A stretch of 7,858 nt of DNA from JBGTKH01 sp041744735 (lineage in GTDB: Bacteria; Planctomycetota; Planctomycetia; Pirellulales; Pirellulaceae): NCBI GenBank assembly GCA_041744735.1, contig JBGTKH010000116.1:1-7858 (forward strand). The letters are read 5' to 3'. The notes under the pieces are model-generated. The model saw nothing but the letters and a program-made list of their open reading frames with translations. It was not told the DNA's origin and did not search any database. Numbering within the stretch: position 1 is the stretch's first letter; each line of letters opens with the position of its first letter. The position numbers and the translations under genes are program-made. Below are positions 6,326 through 7,858 of this stretch, piece by piece.

Positions 6326-7429
6326 ATGAAGATCCGCAAGATTTCGGCCTACAAAGTCGATCTGCCGCTGCACGAGGGCAGTTACAAGTGGTCGGGGGGC
6401 AAGTCGGTCAGTGTGTTCGATAGCACGATCGTGCGCGTGGAGACGGACGAAGGTATCGTCGGGCACGGCGAGGTTTGTCCGCTGGGGCCGTTTTATCTGC
6501 CCGCCTATGCCGCCGGTTGCCGCAGCGGGATCGCGGAACTGGCTCCGCATCTGATCGGCGAAGATCCGCTGCAATTGGACAAGCTGAATCGGCGGATGGA
6601 TGCGGCGCTCAAGGGCCATCCGTATGTGAAGTCGGGCATCGACATCGCCTGCTGGGACATTTTGGGACAAGTCGCCGGCCAGCCGGTTTGCACGCTGTTG
6701 GGCGGCCGTTACGGCGACGACTTTGTGCTGTATCGGGCGATCTCGCAGCAGACGCCCGCCGAGATGGCCGGCCGCGTCGCTGGTTACCGCGCCGAGGGCT
6801 ATCACCGCTTTCAATTGAAAGTGGGCGGCGATCCGAACGTGGACATCGAGCGGAATCACGCCGTCGCCGAGAAGCTGCAGCCCGGCGACAAGCTGATTGC
6901 CGACGCCAACACCGGCTGGCTGATGCACGAAGCGATCCGCGTGGTCCGCGCCGTGCGCGACGTGGATGTGTACATCGAGCAACCGTGTCTCTCGTACGAA
7001 GAATGTCTGGCCGTCCGCCGCCGCACGGATCATCCGTTCGTGCTGGACGAGGTGATCGACGGCATCGACGTGCTGCTACGCGGCCGCGCGGATCTGGCGA
7101 TGGACGTGGTGAACATCAAGATCAGCAAATTCGGCGGCCTCACAAAAGCCCGCCAGGCCCGCGACCTGTGTGTGTCGCTGGGCATCGCCATGACGATCGA
7201 AGACAGTTGGGGCGGCGACATCACCACCGCCGCGATCGCTCACCTGGCCCACAGCACGCCGACGGAATTCCTCTTCACAGCCACCGACTTCAACAGCTAC
7301 GTCACCGTGAGCACCGCCGAGGGCGCCCCGCAACGCATCAACGGCCGCATGTCCGCCTCCACCGCCCCCGGCCTCGGAATCAGACCGCGCATGGAAGTCC
7401 TCGGCGAGCCGTTGATCGAAGTGACGTGA
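6326..7429 (+). CDS. Enolase-superfamily enzyme, probable cis-3-hydroxy-L-proline dehydratase
   Basis: A 367-aa mandelate racemase/muconate-lactonizing-type enzyme of full length. The capping domain (1-120) is followed by the barrel. The three metal ligands are visible as D193 (IADANTGW), E218 (YIEQP) and D241 (LDEV). The catalytic Lys pair is K165 (FQLKVGG) on strand 2 and K268 (IKISKFGG) on strand 6. Q163 replaces the first Lys of the usual KxK. EDSWGGD (292-298) closes the active site. The pattern best matches cis-3-hydroxy-L-proline dehydratases, which yield 1-pyrroline-2-carboxylate; hydroxyproline-betaine epimerase is the main alternative. The start at 6326 (MKIRKISAYK) begins the family's first strand; the Shine-Dalgarno site is weak. 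The DapA-family gene at 3359 supports hydroxyproline use, though opposite-strand genes intervene. Confidence 0.88.
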   Translation: MKIRKISAYKVDLPLHEGSYKWSGGKSVSVFDSTIVRVETDEGIVGHGEVCPLGPFYLPAYAAGCRSGIAELAPHLIGEDPLQLDKLNRRMDAALKGHPYVKSGIDIACWDILGQVAGQPVCTLLGGRYGDDFVLYRAISQQTPAEMAGRVAGYRAEGYHRFQLKVGGDPNVDIERNHAVAEKLQPGDKLIADANTGWLMHEAIRVVRAVRDVDVYIEQPCLSYEECLAVRRRTDHPFVLDEVIDGIDVLLRGRADLAMDVVNIKISKFGGLTKARQARDLCVSLGIAMTIEDSWGGDITTAAIAHLAHSTPTEFLFTATDFNSYVTVSTAEGAPQRINGRMSASTAPGLGIRPRMEVLGEPLIEVT

Positions 7430-7453
7430 AAGCGTTTTGCCGTTACGTCTGCT

Positions 7454-7476
7454 CACCGCGGGGCTTGTCCCCGTGG
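7454..7476 (+). repeat. Dispersed palindromic repeat, unit 1 (forward)
   Basis: Hairpin-capable core GGGGCTTGTCCCCGTGG directly downstream of the enolase-superfamily gene. The similarity to unit 4 (inverted) continues into the right flank: ATGTTT, three variable bases, then AACCAGAAC, up to about 7500. It could also act as a transcript-end hairpin, but no U-tract follows. Confidence 0.8.
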
Positions 7477-7521
7477 GAGCATGTTTACAAACCAGAACGA
7501 CGCGCCGTCTGCGATTCACGT

Positions 7522-7544
7522 CACCACGGAGCTTGTCTCCGTGG
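7522..7544 (+). repeat. Dispersed palindromic repeat, unit 2 (forward)
   Basis: CACCACGGAGCTTGTCTCCG, then TGG. Relative to unit 1 the two changes in the stem are compensatory (GGAG...CTCC for GGGG...CCCC), so the palindrome is kept. The right flank GAACGATGTTTT is shared with unit 4. Confidence 0.8.
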
Positions 7545-7574
7545 AACGATGTTTTCACCGCGGCAACATCGCCC

Positions 7575-7598
7575 GACCGGGGCAAGCCCGGCCGTGGC
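7575..7598 (-). repeat. Dispersed palindromic repeat, unit 3 (inverted)
   Basis: Read on the minus strand: CCACGGCCGGGCTTGCCCCG, then GTC. It has the same GGGCTTG..CCCC core as units 1 and 2 with a diverged outer stem, the most degenerate of the four copies. Confidence 0.65.
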
Positions 7599-7644
7599 GA
7601 GCGACTCGCGACGTTCGTCTTGTTCTGGTTACCAAACATCGTTT

Positions 7645-7666
7645 CACGGGGACAAGCCCACGTGGT
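7645..7666 (-). repeat. Dispersed palindromic repeat, unit 4 (inverted)
   Basis: Read on the minus strand: CACCACGTGGGCTTGTCCCC, then GTG, followed by AAACGATGTTTGGTAACCAG and AAC (down to about 7620). This is unit 1 with flank in opposite orientation, so units 1 and 4 form an imperfect inverted repeat about 45 bp per arm. Confidence 0.78.
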
Positions 7667-7700
7667 GACGAAGAAAGGCGCAACACTGTTGCGAGTCAAA

Positions 7701-7858
7701 CTAGCCGATCAACTCCGCATAATGTCCGGCCAATGCTTGGGCGGATAAGCGAACGTCGAAGGCTTGCGCGGCGCGGCAGCGGGCGTCGCAGGCGAGTTGG
7801 CGCCGCAGTTCGGCGTTATTCAGCAATTCGGTCATCGACGCGGCGAGTGCGCTTGGAT
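7701..7858 (-). CDS. C-terminal end of a probable GT-B glycosyltransferase (partial)
   Basis: Open frame entering from the right edge and ending at TAG (7703-7701); 51 codons are visible and the start is off-window. The peptide PSALAASMTELLNN, then AELRRQLACDARCRAAQAFD and VRLSAQALAGHYAELIG, is the classic tail of glycosyltransferase family 4/1 proteins: 'ALA..M..LL.d.elR..L...AR.rA...Fd......+....Y..l'. This is the last two helices of the C-terminal Rossmann domain. The nucleotide-sugar binding residues are not in view, so donor and acceptor are unknown. Its transcription converges on the repeat cluster and the enolase-superfamily gene. Confidence 0.68.
   Translation of the reverse strand, partial: PSALAASMTELLNNAELRRQLACDARCRAAQAFDVRLSAQALAGHYAELIG

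Noticed and set aside
7454..7666. CRISPR array
   Set aside because: The repeats are palindromic, differ in sequence and orientation, have unequal spacing (about 45, 30 and 46 bases) and share flank sequence; no cas gene is present.
6475..7668. A 397-codon plus-strand open frame overlapping the enolase-superfamily gene in another phase
   Set aside because: It is Arg/Pro/Gly-rich shadow sequence produced by GC-rich codons of the real gene and contains no family motif.

Overview
The window reads like a chromosomal segment of a GC-rich bacterium with dispersed palindromic repeats. A planctomycete (Pirellulales-like) is my best guess, from the repeat style (GGGGCTTGTCCCCGTG units), the mix of gene families and the many small accessory genes. 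This is inference: there is no rRNA or other marker gene here.

Layout. (1) Positions 2-670, plus strand: the C-terminal two thirds of a cytosine-5 methyltransferase with the ENV and CFT motifs of the Dnmt2/TRDMT1 (tRNA-Asp C38) family; its N-terminus lies off the left edge. (2) Positions 693-3109, minus strand: a tight three-gene operon. It encodes a 291-aa orphan protein, then a 304-aa protein with a TPR-like middle and a DUF5678-like C-terminus (4-bp ATGA overlap with the first gene), then a 203-aa retropepsin-like aspartic protease. (3) Positions 3359-4267, plus strand: a DapA-family lyase/deaminase with a strong ribosome binding site. (4) Positions 4329-6168, minus strand: an accessory block with a 451-aa nuclease-like protein, a Phd/YefM-type antitoxin and the N-terminal stub of its RelE/ParE toxin. 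(5) Positions 6326-7429, plus strand: an enolase-superfamily enzyme closest to cis-3-hydroxy-L-proline dehydratase. (6) Positions 7454-7666: four copies of a palindromic repeat in two orientations. (7) Positions 7701-7858, minus strand: the last 51 codons of a probable GT-B glycosyltransferase.

How they fit together. The DapA-family protein and the enolase-superfamily protein plausibly belong to one hydroxyproline-catabolism module: dehydration of cis-3-hydroxyproline and deamination of a hydroxy-pyrroline carboxylate, feeding 2-oxoglutarate metabolism. Both are GC-rich and on the plus strand, but they are separated by about 2 kb of opposite-strand, visibly lower-GC accessory genes, which suggests an insertion between them. 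The three-gene minus-strand operon is the least explained part. It pairs a retropepsin-like protease with two uncharacterised proteins and is the best candidate here for an undescribed system, although nothing in the sequence alone fixes its function.
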